Shown here: positions 1 to 8,302 of the stretch, piece by piece | How positions within the stretch are numbered: the first letter of the stretch is position 1 | How the letters are laid out: every line of letters starts with the position of its first letter | Assembly: GCF_937873765.1 (NCBI RefSeq) | Contig: NZ_CALMZC010000051.1 | Span: 26,647-90,646 of the forward strand | Source: an uncultured Thiothrix sp. | GTDB lineage: Bacteria > Pseudomonadota > Gammaproteobacteria > Thiotrichales > Thiotrichaceae | Reading direction: 5' to 3' | DNA length: 64,000 nucleotides | Notes under the pieces: model-generated | Told to the model about the DNA's origin: nothing | The model's database searches: none | The model's input: the letters and a program-made list of their open reading frames with translations, nothing else | Program-made: the position numbers and the translations under genes

Positions 1-1
1 T

Positions 2-970
2 GTTGTGCCGATGTTTCATGTGAATGCTTGGGGCATTCCCTATGCCGCCGCACTAACAGGTGCGAGTTTGATTATGCCGGGGTCTGGTTTAGATGGTGCA
101 AGCTTACTAAAACTCATTGATGAAGAGCAGGTGACAGTGGCTTTAGGTGTTCCCACCATTTGGCAAGGCTTGTTAGGCGCGATTGAAAAGTCGGGTTCAC
201 AAGTACCCAGCTTGAAGCGCACGGTAGTGGGCGGTGCGGCTTGCCCACCCTCAATGATGGCTAAATTCCGTGAGTATGGGGTGGAGACCATTCATGCTTG
301 GGGGATGACTGAGCTAAGTCCGGTTGGGACAGTGAATGCGCTCCTGCATAAGCATGAAAGCCTCACTGTTGAAGAACAACATCAACTGCGCTTGAGTCAA
401 GGCCGTCCTGTGTTTGGGATGGAGTTACGCCTAGTGGACGATGAAGGCGAGGTGCTCGAACACGATGGCAAAACCCAAGGTAATTTGCAGTGTCGTGGGC
501 ATTGGGTGGTGGATACTTACTTCCATGTCGAGCATAACGCTTTAGACGATGGGTGGTTCTCAACCGGGGATGTTGCTACCCTTGATGCCGATGGCTATAT
601 GAATATTCGTGATCGCTCGAAAGATATTATCAAGTCGGGTGGTGAATGGATCAGCACGGTGGAGCTAGAAAATATTGCTCTGGCGCATCCTGATTTAATT
701 GGCGCAGCAGCAATTGCCACCAAACATGAAAAATGGGATGAGCGCCCCTTATTAATTGCGGTACGCCGTGAAGGTCATGAAGTGTCCACGGCAGAAGTGC
801 TCGCCTTCTTCGATGGAAAAATAGCGAAGTGGCAAATTCCCGATGATGTCATTTTCGTGGAAGCATTGCCGCTGAATGGAACCGGTAAATTAATGAAAAA
901 TAAGCTTAGAGAGCAGTATGGCGAGTATTTATTGCAAAAAACTGCCGACTCTAAGCCTAGTAAGATGTGA
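2..970 (+). CDS. acyl-CoA synthetase (AMP-forming), 3' part, cut by window edge
   Basis: C-terminal ~322 residues of an ANL-superfamily acyl-CoA ligase, which activates a carboxylic acid to its CoA thioester with ATP. The frame is open to the first base, so the true start lies upstream. Visible motifs are PMFHVNAWG near the edge, the WGMTE adenylate motif, GWFSTGD (A7/A8), RSKDIIKSGGEWIS (A8 hinge) and NGTGKLMKN with the A10 catalytic lysine. It resembles the medium/long-chain FadD-like or DmdB-like ligases. An acyl-CoA dehydrogenase starts 18 bp downstream and a MaoC hydratase follows, so the three probably form a beta-oxidation-like operon. The substrate cannot be read from sequence; the 3-methylmercaptopropionate (Dmd) and medium-chain fatty acid routes both use this pairing. 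Confidence 0.9.
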   Translation, partial: VVPMFHVNAWGIPYAAALTGASLIMPGSGLDGASLLKLIDEEQVTVALGVPTIWQGLLGAIEKSGSQVPSLKRTVVGGAACPPSMMAKFREYGVETIHAWGMTELSPVGTVNALLHKHESLTVEEQHQLRLSQGRPVFGMELRLVDDEGEVLEHDGKTQGNLQCRGHWVVDTYFHVEHNALDDGWFSTGDVATLDADGYMNIRDRSKDIIKSGGEWISTVELENIALAHPDLIGAAAIATKHEKWDERPLLIAVRREGHEVSTAEVLAFFDGKIAKWQIPDDVIFVEALPLNGTGKLMKNKLREQYGEYLLQKTADSKPSKM

Positions 971-988
971 AATCCTAAGGAGTTTGAA

Positions 989-2758
989 ATGAGTTATACC
1001 CATCCCTATCAGGATGCTGATTTTGTCCTGCGCCATGTAGTGAAATTTGATGAACTCTGTGCGGATGCGGGGCTAGACGAAGCCAATATGGATTTAGCGG
1101 TCGCGGTGCTTGAGGAAGCAGGCAAAATGGGCAGTGAAGTGCTAGCTCCCTTAAATTGGAGTGGCGATCAGGCGGGTATAAGTCTGGGTGCGTATGGGGG
1201 GCAAGAAGCACCGGGTTTCAAAGAAGCTTATCAGCAATTTGCAGAAGCCGGTTGGTTATCCTTAGGCGCAGAACCCGAGTTTGGCGGGCAAGGTTTGCCG
1301 AATGTGTTGAATACGGCGGTGAATGAGATTTGGCAATCCGCAAATATCTCCTTTGCCCTTTGCCCGATGCTCAGCATGGGGGCGATGGAAAGTATTGGTC
1401 ACCACGCGAGCCATGAATTGCAGTCTACCTATTTGCCTAAAATGGCGAGTGGTGAATGGACGGGCACAATGAATCTAACCGAGCCGGATGCAGGTTCTGA
1501 TTTAGCCGCCGTGAAAACGCGCGCAGTGCCGAATGGTGATCATTATCTGGTGACAGGTCAGAAGATTTTCATCACTTGGGGTGATCATCAAATGACTGAG
1601 AATATCATTCATTTGGTGCTAGCACGTTTACCAGATGCGCCTGCTGGGGTGAAAGGTATCTCCTTATTTGTCGTACCGAAGTTTTTGTTGGATGCTGAGG
1701 GTAACCCGGCTGAACGCAATGCGGCTCACTGTTTATCGGTCGAACATAAGCTGGGTATCCACGCTAGCCCAACCTGTGTGATGGAGTTTAAAGACGCGAT
1801 TGGCTATATCATCGGTGAGCCAAACAAAGGCTTATCCTATATGTTCACGATGATGAACCATGCCCGCCAAGCGGTCGGTTTGCAGGGGTTGTCGATTTCT
1901 GAGCGAGCGTATCAACAAGCTCGCGTATTTGCACGGGAGCGCTTGCAAGGTACTCGTCGTGATGGCTCACGGATTCCGATCATTGAGCATCCAGATGTAC
2001 GCCGCATGTTGATGGTGATGCGTGCTAGCAATGAGGCGATGCGCGCTTTAGCCTTAGTCGCTGCTGCTGAAGTAGATCGTGCTAAGCATGCGGCTGATGT
2101 AGATGCTAAAGCGCAACATGCAGGTCGGGTTGAATTACTTACTCCCATCGTGAAGGGCTGGCTCACTGAGTTATCCCAAGAAATGACTTATCTGAATATT
2201 CAGATTCATGGCGGTATGGGCTTCATTGAAGAAACAGGCGCAGCGCAACATTATCGTGATGCACGGATTCTGACCATTTATGAAGGGACGACGGGCATTC
2301 AAGCCCTCGACTTTATTGGCCGCAAAACTCTAAGCGATCAAGGGGCTGCCTTAGCTTTGTATCTAGCAGAAATGCAGGTAACGGCTGAAGCCTTGCGCGC
2401 TGACAATAATTTGCCAGCGAGTATTGTCGAAGGTTTAGAGTCTGCGATTGAGCGGGGCGTAATGGCGCGTGAGTGGCTGTTAAAATCAGCATCGACTGAT
2501 GTAAATTTAGCTGGTAGTGCCAGTGTGAACTTCTTAATGCTATTTGGTTATTTAAGTGGTGGCTGGTTAATGGCGAAAGAAGCAGCAGTTGCTCAAGCTC
2601 AATTAGCAGCCGGTGAAGGTGATGCACAGTTCTTGAAAAACAAGCTGATCACTGCCCAATTCTATGCCGAGCATTTATTGCCACGTACTCAAGCTCACTT
2701 AGCGGCGATGCTGGCAGGTAGTGAAACGATCATGGGTTTAGCAGAAGACGCATTTTAG
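989..2758 (+). CDS. acyl-CoA dehydrogenase, large (~590 aa) DmdC-like type
   Basis: FAD-dependent acyl-CoA dehydrogenase of 589 aa that introduces an alpha,beta double bond into an acyl-CoA and passes electrons to ETF. Visible are the flavin/substrate segment TEPDAGSDLAAVKT, FITWGDHQ, the helical domain with the ARQAVGLQG region, and YEGTTGIQALD containing the catalytic glutamate (about E432). About 130 further C-terminal residues match the extended C-terminal domain of the ~600-aa class that includes 3-methylmercaptopropionyl-CoA dehydrogenase (DmdC) and some FadE-like enzymes. The start ATG has AAGGAG just upstream (about 977-982). It sits between an acyl-CoA ligase and a MaoC hydratase. 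The family is clear; DmdC function is only one option. Confidence 0.9.
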   Translation: MSYTHPYQDADFVLRHVVKFDELCADAGLDEANMDLAVAVLEEAGKMGSEVLAPLNWSGDQAGISLGAYGGQEAPGFKEAYQQFAEAGWLSLGAEPEFGGQGLPNVLNTAVNEIWQSANISFALCPMLSMGAMESIGHHASHELQSTYLPKMASGEWTGTMNLTEPDAGSDLAAVKTRAVPNGDHYLVTGQKIFITWGDHQMTENIIHLVLARLPDAPAGVKGISLFVVPKFLLDAEGNPAERNAAHCLSVEHKLGIHASPTCVMEFKDAIGYIIGEPNKGLSYMFTMMNHARQAVGLQGLSISERAYQQARVFARERLQGTRRDGSRIPIIEHPDVRRMLMVMRASNEAMRALALVAAAEVDRAKHAADVDAKAQHAGRVELLTPIVKGWLTELSQEMTYLNIQIHGGMGFIEETGAAQHYRDARILTIYEGTTGIQALDFIGRKTLSDQGAALALYLAEMQVTAEALRADNNLPASIVEGLESAIERGVMAREWLLKSASTDVNLAGSASVNFLMLFGYLSGGWLMAKEAAVAQAQLAAGEGDAQFLKNKLITAQFYAEHLLPRTQAHLAAMLAGSETIMGLAEDAF

Positions 2759-2767
2759 GAGATTAAG

Positions 2768-3181
2768 ATGCATAAAACCTTTCAAGTTGGCGATAAAGCG
2801 GCACGCAAACATACCTTCACCGATGCGGATGTGCACCAGTTCGCAGATTTAACTGGCGACCATAACCCGGTGCATTTAGACGCTGAGTTTGCAGCGGGTA
2901 CGCAATTCAAAGCGCAGATTGCACACGGGATGTTGGTTGGCAGCTTATTCACTGGGATTCTGGGTGAAGAGTTGCCCGGCCCCGGTTCGATTTATATGGC
3001 ACAAAACTTGAGCTTTAAAGCGCCGGTTTATTTAGGCCAAGAAGTGACTGCAACGGTGGAAGTGACCAGCATTCGTGAAGGCAAGGGTATTGTGAGCTTT
3101 GATACCACAGTCACGGATCAGGAGGGTAAAGTCTTGGTGAAAGGCGATTCAGTGATGTATGTGCCTTGGTTGAAGGCTTAA
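2768..3181 (+). CDS. MaoC-like (R)-specific enoyl-CoA hydratase
   Basis: Single hot-dog-fold MaoC/PhaJ-type hydratase of 137 aa. The hydratase-2 catalytic motif is visible as LTGDHNPVHLD (Asp and His of the D-x4-H pair), followed by AHGMLVGSLFTGIL. It would hydrate 2-enoyl-CoA to (R)-3-hydroxyacyl-CoA, following the dehydrogenase step encoded just upstream. It starts 9 bp after the dehydrogenase stop, with AGGAG upstream, so it is the last gene of that operon. A GC-rich hairpin follows. Confidence 0.9.
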   Translation: MHKTFQVGDKAARKHTFTDADVHQFADLTGDHNPVHLDAEFAAGTQFKAQIAHGMLVGSLFTGILGEELPGPGSIYMAQNLSFKAPVYLGQEVTATVEVTSIREGKGIVSFDTTVTDQEGKVLVKGDSVMYVPWLKA

Positions 3182-3196
3182 TTCGCTAAAAGTCTA

Positions 3197-3213
3197 CCCC
3201 TCCATTGGAGGGG
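3197..3213. terminator. hairpin between convergent genes
   Basis: Seven-bp stem CCCCTCC/GGAGGGG with a 3-nt loop, lying between the converging maoC-type gene and the cystatin-like gene. There is no clear T-run, so a bidirectional terminator is an inference from position. Confidence 0.45.
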
Positions 3214-3228
3214 ATGGCTTGAAAACAA

Positions 3229-3573
3229 TTACTTCTGCGTCAAACTCATATTACCCTGCAAATCTTTATAGACTACGACCTTATGTTTAGAGCCATCTTG
3301 TAGCTCAAGGCTCAGTTTGTAATTCATCCCTGCCACCACTTGTTGTTCAGCTTGGGTGACTTTTCCTAGTAAACCACCTAAGCTTTGCGCAGCGAACTGA
3401 GCGGCATTCTGCACTTCTGCATCATTGAGATCCACAGCGGAATAGCCACCTACTATCTGTGGCTGGGTTGGAGCTGGAGTACTTGGCTGTGGAGTTGTCG
3501 AAGTTGGATTGGTATTGCAAGCTGTTAATAGGCAACTGATCACAAAAACAAAACAAGCAGCTAATTTTTTCAT
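3229..3573 (-). CDS. cystatin-like lipoprotein
   Basis: Predicted 114-aa outer-membrane or periplasmic lipoprotein. The chosen start gives a clean signal peptide MKKLAACFVFVISCLLTAC with lipobox LLTAC; AAGGAAA precedes this ATG. The frame opens 57 nt further upstream, but that extension has no signal-peptide character. After a Pro/Thr-rich linker the mature part begins IVGGYSAVDLND, and the central motif QQVVAGMNYKLSLEL matches the QxVxG loop and following strand of cystatins, inhibitors of papain-like cysteine proteases. The second (PW-like) hairpin is not obvious. Function as a protease inhibitor is inference from the fold signature. Bacterial cystatins are uncommon. Confidence 0.75.
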   Translation of the reverse strand: MKKLAACFVFVISCLLTACNTNPTSTTPQPSTPAPTQPQIVGGYSAVDLNDAEVQNAAQFAAQSLGGLLGKVTQAEQQVVAGMNYKLSLELQDGSKHKVVVYKDLQGNMSLTQK

Positions 3574-3706
3574 CGAAATTTCCTTGTGGATAAAAACGCT
3601 ATCTAAGCTAAATAATTGAGCGCTTGTCAATCGACTTAGCTGGCTTTGCCCTGTACATAAATTCTGTTATTAATACAGTATCCGCATTTACCCTTAACAA
3701 AACCTT

Positions 3707-4990
3707 ATACCAAAAATTTTCATCAGTTATGCCCGCGATCAAAGTCATGGCGAACGCTTAGCCGCCGAAACGCAGCAGCAATTGCTCGCGGCGGGCTTTG
3801 AGGTTTTCCGCGATGTAATAGGTTTGAAGCCCGGCGATGTTTGGTATCACAAATTAGAGTTTGAATTAGAAACTAGTGATGCGGTGGTGCTGATTGTTTC
3901 CGAGAAAGTACGCACCTCGAAATGGGTACACAATGAAATCAGCATGGCACAGGAGCTTAATTTGCCAGTGATTCCAGTGTTTGCAGAGAAAGTACGTTCG
4001 CCTTTGTGGTTACGGCATTTGCAGGCTTTGGATTTTTGTACGCAAACCAATTGGGTTTTGCTTATTGAGGCTTTAGCTAGCCAACTGAGTTTCCCATCAC
4101 CCTCTAGCTCCCTCTCCCGTCGAATAGTGGAGAAGGAACAACCAACCTCTAATAGCCCCTCTAATTCTGGTACAGGGGATGGAGTGAAGATAAAACCTGC
4201 TTGGGCAAGTGCTTCAGGTACAGATGAATATGGAGTTTACGCAGATTTAACGATACCTTTTGAGAAAAAAGGGTTTCTTTTCTTGAAGAAGGCTGATGTT
4301 GTGGTGCAGCGTTTCCGCTTTATCGAAGCTGGGACATTTTGGATGGGTTCGCCGGAAGATGAGGAAGGGCGTTTTGCTAGTGAAACCCTGCATCAAGTGA
4401 CTTTAAGCCAATCTTTTTGGTTGGCAGATACAGCCTGTACTCAAGTTTTATGGCAAGCCGTGATGGGTAATAATCCTGCTTATTTTAAAACTAGCTTACA
4501 AAACCCTGTTGAACAGGTGAGTTGGAATGATGCGCAAGTGTTTATTCAAAAATTGAACCAACAAATTTCAGGTATAGCGGCTCGACTGCCTACTGAGGCG
4601 GAATGGGAATATGCCTGTCGAGCGGGAACAAACAGTGCTTTTGGGTTCGGTGGAAAAAATGATTTGGATACCACTAAGGCGAATTATTCGGGTCAGTGGG
4701 ATGACTTTAATGTGAGTGGTAAGACAGTAGCTGTAAAAAGTTTCGCTCCGAATCCTTGGGGCTTATATGAAATGCACGGCAATGTTTGGGAATGGTGCGA
4801 AGATGGTTATGCCGAGTATCCACTGCAAGCGATCATTGACCCACGCGGAGCGCCTGCAAGTTCTGCCCGTGTGCGGCGCGGCGGGTCGTGGAGCAATTTC
4901 GGCTGGAGCGTGCGTTCTGCCTATCGCCGCAGCTACGCGCCCGACGACCGTTACGACGACCTTGGTTTTCGTTTAGCCCTAGGTCATTGA
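3707..4990 (+). CDS. TIR domain - formylglycine-generating-enzyme-like (FGE/SUMF) fusion, probable DGR target
   Basis: N-terminal TIR domain (FISYARDQSHGERLAAE ... SDAVVLIVSEKVRTSKWVHNEI) followed by an FGE-sulfatase domain of C-type-lectin fold (GTFWMGSPEDEEGR, RLPTEAEWEYACRAG, MHGNVWEWCEDGY, RRGGSWSN, GFRLALGH). TIR domains act as signalling or NADase modules; FGE domains in such fusions usually serve as ligand-binding scaffolds. The reading frame is open from 3698, and the conserved FISYA motif lies upstream of any ATG/GTG/TTG (the first is TTG at 3782, inside the TIR fold). I place the start at ATA 3707, which would be ATG by one substitution, so the gene may have lost its start or use a rare one. 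The C-terminal segment has the codon pattern of a DGR variable region. No partner effector is adjacent. Confidence 0.75.
   Translation: MPKIFISYARDQSHGERLAAETQQQLLAAGFEVFRDVIGLKPGDVWYHKLEFELETSDAVVLIVSEKVRTSKWVHNEISMAQELNLPVIPVFAEKVRSPLWLRHLQALDFCTQTNWVLLIEALASQLSFPSPSSSLSRRIVEKEQPTSNSPSNSGTGDGVKIKPAWASASGTDEYGVYADLTIPFEKKGFLFLKKADVVVQRFRFIEAGTFWMGSPEDEEGRFASETLHQVTLSQSFWLADTACTQVLWQAVMGNNPAYFKTSLQNPVEQVSWNDAQVFIQKLNQQISGIAARLPTEAEWEYACRAGTNSAFGFGGKNDLDTTKANYSGQWDDFNVSGKTVAVKSFAPNPWGLYEMHGNVWEWCEDGYAEYPLQAIIDPRGAPASSARVRRGGSWSNFGWSVRSAYRRSYAPDDRYDDLGFRLALGH
4892..4960 (+). other. candidate DGR variable region (VR) at FGE C-terminus
   Basis: Between the conserved GGSW and LGFRLA motifs the codons are AGC AAT TTC GGC TGG AGC, then CGC CGC AGC TAC GCG CCC GAC GAC CGT TAC GAC GAC. 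Most end in C and differ in the first two positions, the pattern left when AAC codons of a template repeat suffer adenine mutagenesis. Local GC is much higher than in the rest of this gene. FGE C-termini are established DGR targets. No reverse transcriptase or template repeat is present in this window, so diversification in trans, or a relic, is inferred. Confidence 0.55.
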
Positions 4991-5095
4991 GTTCAGGGCG
5001 GCGGAGCCGCAGAGCGCCAAGGCCGCGTAAGCCGTGGCAGGCGCGTTACGGAGTAGCGCTAGCAGCGGCTGAAGCAGACAGGGCGCTGGGGGTGA

Positions 5096-5110
5096 AGGGG
5101 GTGTCCCCCT
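5096..5110. repeat. GC hairpin downstream of the candidate VR
   Basis: Perfect 6-bp stem AGGGGG/CCCCCT with loop TGT, about 105 bp after the FGE stop codon, within a GC-rich non-coding stretch (4985-5115) unlike the surrounding AT-richer DNA. In characterised DGRs a hairpin/cruciform lies just after the variable region and helps target homing. Here the distance is longer, so it may instead be a transcription terminator. Confidence 0.4.
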
Positions 5111-5167
5111 GCGAGCTGAATCTGCGGTATACTGAGTAAAGCAAACTGATTTTATGCAGGTTCTTTG

Positions 5168-5767
5168 ATGTACTCCAATCTTGCCCACCAAGCCCTTACC
5201 AGTGAAACAGCTTATTTAAGTGCCGAAGCACAGTCCAGCGACAAGCACGAATACCTCAATGGTTGGGTCTACCCACTGCATTGGAATCCGATTACCAATA
5301 TGGCAGGTGCAAGCGATGCACATGTCAAAGTCACTGGCAATGTGCATTATGCATTCAAAACCCATTTACGCGGCAAAGGCTGTGGTTTGTATGCCTCCGA
5401 TATGCGCGTAAAAATTAATGCAAAAGACAAGGCTTATTTCTACCCCGATGTCATGGTGACTTGCGATCCAGCCGATCAAATCCGCGATACCATGAAAGAG
5501 TCGCCGCTTTTGATCGTTGAAGTGCTGTCACCCAGTACCGAAGATTATGATAAAGGTGGAAAATTTGCTGTGTATAGACTGCTCAGCAGTTTGCGCGAAT
5601 ATGTGCTGATCGACCCCAGCGAATATTTAGTAGAAATTTTTCGCTTGAATGCGCATCAGCGTTGGGAGTTATTTACGTTTGAAGGTGCGGAGAGTGCAGT
5701 AGAGTTTGCTAGTATTGGTTTAATAGTCCCCATGCTTGCTTTGTATGATGATGTAGTTTTTAACTAA
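5168..5767 (+). CDS. Uma2 family (DUF820) PD-(D/E)XK endonuclease-like protein
   Basis: About 199 aa with the Uma2 pattern: an N-terminal helix (LTSETAYLSAEAQSSDKHEYLNG), a central SDMRVKINAKDKAYFYPDVMVTC, and SPLLIVEVLSPSTEDYDKGGKF with the PD...(E)VLSPST nuclease core. The family is widespread in cyanobacteria and Thiothrix-like bacteria with no settled role. ATG 5168 is preferred over the TTG one codon earlier. A TATACT box (about 5128-5133) lies upstream and could be its -10. The gene converges on the LysR gene and overlaps its 3' end by 8 bp. Confidence 0.8.
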   Translation: MYSNLAHQALTSETAYLSAEAQSSDKHEYLNGWVYPLHWNPITNMAGASDAHVKVTGNVHYAFKTHLRGKGCGLYASDMRVKINAKDKAYFYPDVMVTCDPADQIRDTMKESPLLIVEVLSPSTEDYDKGGKFAVYRLLSSLREYVLIDPSEYLVEIFRLNAHQRWELFTFEGAESAVEFASIGLIVPMLALYDDVVFN

Positions 5768-6626
5768 ACGCCTGCAATATCCCCAACATCCCCCGTGTTG
5801 CATTCGATAGTGTCCGCTTGCGATGGGTAATTACGCCTAATTCACGTTTCAATTGGAGCGGTGTTTCCACAATCACCAATTGCTCATTTAATAAAGTATG
5901 CGGCAGCAGCGACCAACCAAAGCCTGCACTTACCAGCATTTTTAAAGTTTCTAAATAATTGGTGCTGACATAAACATTCAGTTGATTTTCTAAGTGTCTC
6001 AAGGCTTGGCTAATAATTTGATAGGTATAAGTATCTTTGCTCGGCAGAACACAGCGGTGCTGCACAAGTTCTGCTAACGAGACCTTACCCCTTTGACTTA
6101 GCATGTGTTGTCGGCTGGTGACGATATGAAGTTGATCCGTCCAAATCACTTGGGCTTGTAATTGCTCAGGTAAAGCATTCGGCAGTGTCGCAATCGCCAT
6201 TTCTAATTCACCCCGCTCGACGGCTTGGCAGGCTTGTTCCGAAGCGACAAAGCGTAAGTCCAGTTGTACCGCAGGATAGCGCTGGTTGAATGCACTTAAA
6301 GCGGGTGGCAAGCGATGTAAGCCAATATGATGGCTCGTACCCATCGTTAAAACGCCATGAACATCACTAGAAAGGTTAGAGGCAAGACGGCGAATGTCTT
6401 CAAGTTCCGTACGTAAAGCTTGTACTCGTGGCAATAAAGCCCGACCTGCTTCGGTTAAAGTCACTTTGCGATTAATACGGTTGAAGAGGGCTGTGCCAAG
6501 TTCTGCCTCAAGGGCGCTAATGCGTTTGCTGATCGCTGGTTGGCTAAGGAATAAGGCATCAGCCGCCAGTGAAAACGATTGATAGCGGGCGACTTCGACA
6601 AAAGCAATGAGTGCGTGTAATTCCAT
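5760..6626 (-). CDS. LysR-family transcriptional regulator, divergent from leuC
   Basis: 288-aa LTTR. The N-terminal winged helix (MELHALIAFVEVARYQSFSL ... LSQPAISKRISALEAELG) is canonical, followed by the two-lobed effector domain (GVLTMGTSHHIGLHRLPPAL, ERGELEMAIATLP). It is transcribed away from leuC across a ~100-bp gap that holds a T-N11-A palindrome. Position suggests control of the leu operon and of itself, but the effector is unknown. The N-terminus is clear and the start ATG is well placed. Confidence 0.88.
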   Translation of the reverse strand: MELHALIAFVEVARYQSFSLAADALFLSQPAISKRISALEAELGTALFNRINRKVTLTEAGRALLPRVQALRTELEDIRRLASNLSSDVHGVLTMGTSHHIGLHRLPPALSAFNQRYPAVQLDLRFVASEQACQAVERGELEMAIATLPNALPEQLQAQVIWTDQLHIVTSRQHMLSQRGKVSLAELVQHRCVLPSKDTYTYQIISQALRHLENQLNVYVSTNYLETLKMLVSAGFGWSLLPHTLLNEQLVIVETPLQLKRELGVITHRKRTLSNATRGMLGILQAFS

Positions 6627-6633
6627 ACAAGTA

Positions 6634-6646
6634 TTCTAATCAAGAA
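6634..6646. promoter_or_regulatory. candidate LysR box (T-N11-A palindrome)
   Basis: TTCTAATCAAGAA, part of the inverted repeat ATTCT-N5-AGAAT (6633-6647), lies 8 bp upstream of the LysR start codon and ~80 bp before leuC. It fits the T-N11-A LTTR consensus. Binding is inferred from position and symmetry. Confidence 0.55.
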
Positions 6647-6728
6647 TGTATTAGATGAAAAATATGAATTTTATTTATCAAAGAGCTGATGATATTCTGC
6701 ACTGCGTCAACATTCCAAGGAGATCCCT

Positions 6729-8132
6729 GTGGCTGGAAAAACCCTCTATGATAAAGTCTGGGATGCGCATGTGGTGCGGCAAGAAGCCGACGGTACTTGT
6801 TTGCTGTATATCGACCGCCATTTGGTGCATGAAGTCACCTCCCCACAAGCTTTTGAAGGCTTGAAAATAGCAAAACGCCAGCCGTGGCGTACTGCCTCGA
6901 TGGTTGCTGTGCCTGACCATAATATTCCTACCAAAGATTTAGATCAGGGCATTACTGATCCAGTATCGCGTCTGCAAGTGGAAACGCTGAATGAAAATTG
7001 CCGTGATTTTGGCGTGACCGAATTTAATCTCGGTGATCCACGTCAAGGTATTGTGCATGTGATGGGGTCAGAGCAGGGCGCGACTTTACCCGGCATGACG
7101 GTGGTCTGTGGTGATTCGCATACCTCTACGCATGGTGCTTTCGGTGCTTTAGCACATGGTATTGGTACGTCTGAAGTTGAGCATGTGATGGCCACCCAAT
7201 GTTTGATTCAGAAAAAAATGAAAAACATGCGTGTCAATGTCAACGGCAAAGTAGGCTTTGGCGTAACGGCTAAAGACATTGTACTTACGATCATTGGCGA
7301 AATCGGCACTGCCGGTGGTACAGGTTATGCGATTGAATTTGCTGGTGAAGCGATTCGTGATCTGAGCATAGAAGGGCGTATGACCGTCTGCAATATGGCC
7401 ATCGAGGCTGGTGCGCGGGCAGGCATGATTGCAGTCGATGACACCACGATTGAGTACGTGAAAGGTCGTCCTTATGCACCTAAGCCCGAACAGTGGGAAG
7501 CGGCAGTCAGTGCATGGCGTGATTTGCATTCCGATGCCGATGCGGTGTTTGATTGTGAGGTCAATTTGGATGCAGCTAGCATTAAACCACAAGTCACTTG
7601 GGGGACTTCCCCAGAGATGGTCTTAGCCGTGGATGGAATTGTGCCTGACCCAGCCAAAGAGACTGATCCGGTGAAAGCGAATAGTATTCGTGCTGCACTC
7701 AAGTATATGGGTTTGGAGGCGAATACTCCGATTGACCAAGTGCAAGTGGATAAAGTTTTCATCGGTTCGTGTACTAATTCGCGTATAGAAGACTTACGCG
7801 CCGCAGCAGCAGTAGCCAAAGGACGTAAACTGGCTTCTAATATCAAGTTGGCTATGGTCGTTCCGGGTTCGGGTTTAGTCAAACGCCAAGCTGAGCAGGA
7901 AGGTTTAGATCAAATTTTCTTGGCGGCTGGTTTTGAGTGGCGTGAACCGGGTTGTTCCATGTGCCTTGCGATGAATGCAGATCGTTTAGAGCCGGGCGAA
8001 CGTTGCGCTTCCACTTCTAATCGTAACTTTGAAGGTCGCCAAGGGCAGGGCGGTCGGACGCATTTAGTCAGTCCGGCAATGGCTGCGGCTGCGGCTGTCA
8101 CTGGACATTTTGTTGATGTTCGTCAGTTATAA
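6729..8132 (+). CDS. leuC: 3-isopropylmalate dehydratase large subunit
   Basis: 467-aa aconitase-family subunit of isopropylmalate isomerase, which converts 2- to 3-isopropylmalate in leucine synthesis with LeuD. The [4Fe-4S] ligands are visible: C348 in [11 protein letters not shown], and C409 and C412 in [11 protein letters not shown]. The N-terminus [13 protein letters not shown] and the [19 protein letters not shown] segment are typical. The GTG start at 6729 is preceded by AAGGAGA (about 6717-6723). It is the first gene of a leuC-ecn-leuD-leuB operon. Confidence 0.97.
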   Translation: MAGKTLYDKVWDAHVVRQEADGTCLLYIDRHLVHEVTSPQAFEGLKIAKRQPWRTASMVAVPDHNIPTKDLDQGITDPVSRLQVETLNENCRDFGVTEFNLGDPRQGIVHVMGSEQGATLPGMTVVCGDSHTSTHGAFGALAHGIGTSEVEHVMATQCLIQKKMKNMRVNVNGKVGFGVTAKDIVLTIIGEIGTAGGTGYAIEFAGEAIRDLSIEGRMTVCNMAIEAGARAGMIAVDDTTIEYVKGRPYAPKPEQWEAAVSAWRDLHSDADAVFDCEVNLDAASIKPQVTWGTSPEMVLAVDGIVPDPAKETDPVKANSIRAALKYMGLEANTPIDQVQVDKVFIGSCTNSRIEDLRAAAAVAKGRKLASNIKLAMVVPGSGLVKRQAEQEGLDQIFLAAGFEWREPGCSMCLAMNADRLEPGERCASTSNRNFEGRQGQGGRTHLVSPAMAAAAAVTGHFVDVRQL

Positions 8133-8144
8133 AGGAGACAACTC

Positions 8145-8291
8145 ATGAAAAAACTACTCGCTATCGCTTTGTTAATCCCTTTCTTCATGACTTTATCAGG
8201 CTGCAACACGATTGCAGGTGCTGGTAAAGATGTGCAAAAAGCTGGTAAAGCTATTGAGAAAGAAGCCAAAGAAACCAAGAAAAAAATGTAA
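8145..8291 (+). CDS. entericidin-like small lipoprotein between leuC and leuD
   Basis: 48-aa ORF with AAAGGAGA upstream of its ATG. MKKLLAIALLIPFFMTLSGC forms a lipoprotein signal peptide with lipobox LSGC, followed by NTIAGAGKDVQKAGKAIEKE and a Lys-rich tail, the hallmark of EcnA/EcnB entericidins. It lies 12 bp after leuC and 11 bp before leuD, so it is co-transcribed with leucine genes. Entericidin genes occur between leuC and leuD in a number of other proteobacteria. The role is uncertain (envelope lipoprotein; toxin/antidote in E. coli). Confidence 0.85.
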   Translation: MKKLLAIALLIPFFMTLSGCNTIAGAGKDVQKAGKAIEKEAKETKKKM

Positions 8292-8302
8292 GGGAGTGAT
8301 AC

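Noticed and set aside
4888..5139. GC-rich plus-strand ORF running past the FGE stop codon
   Set aside because: No homology, no ribosome site, Arg/Pro-rich composition caused by the GC-rich variable-region tail; treated as non-coding.
7149..7592. 147-aa minus-strand ORF inside leuC
   Set aside because: Shadow of the well-supported leuC frame, His/Arg-rich and without homology.
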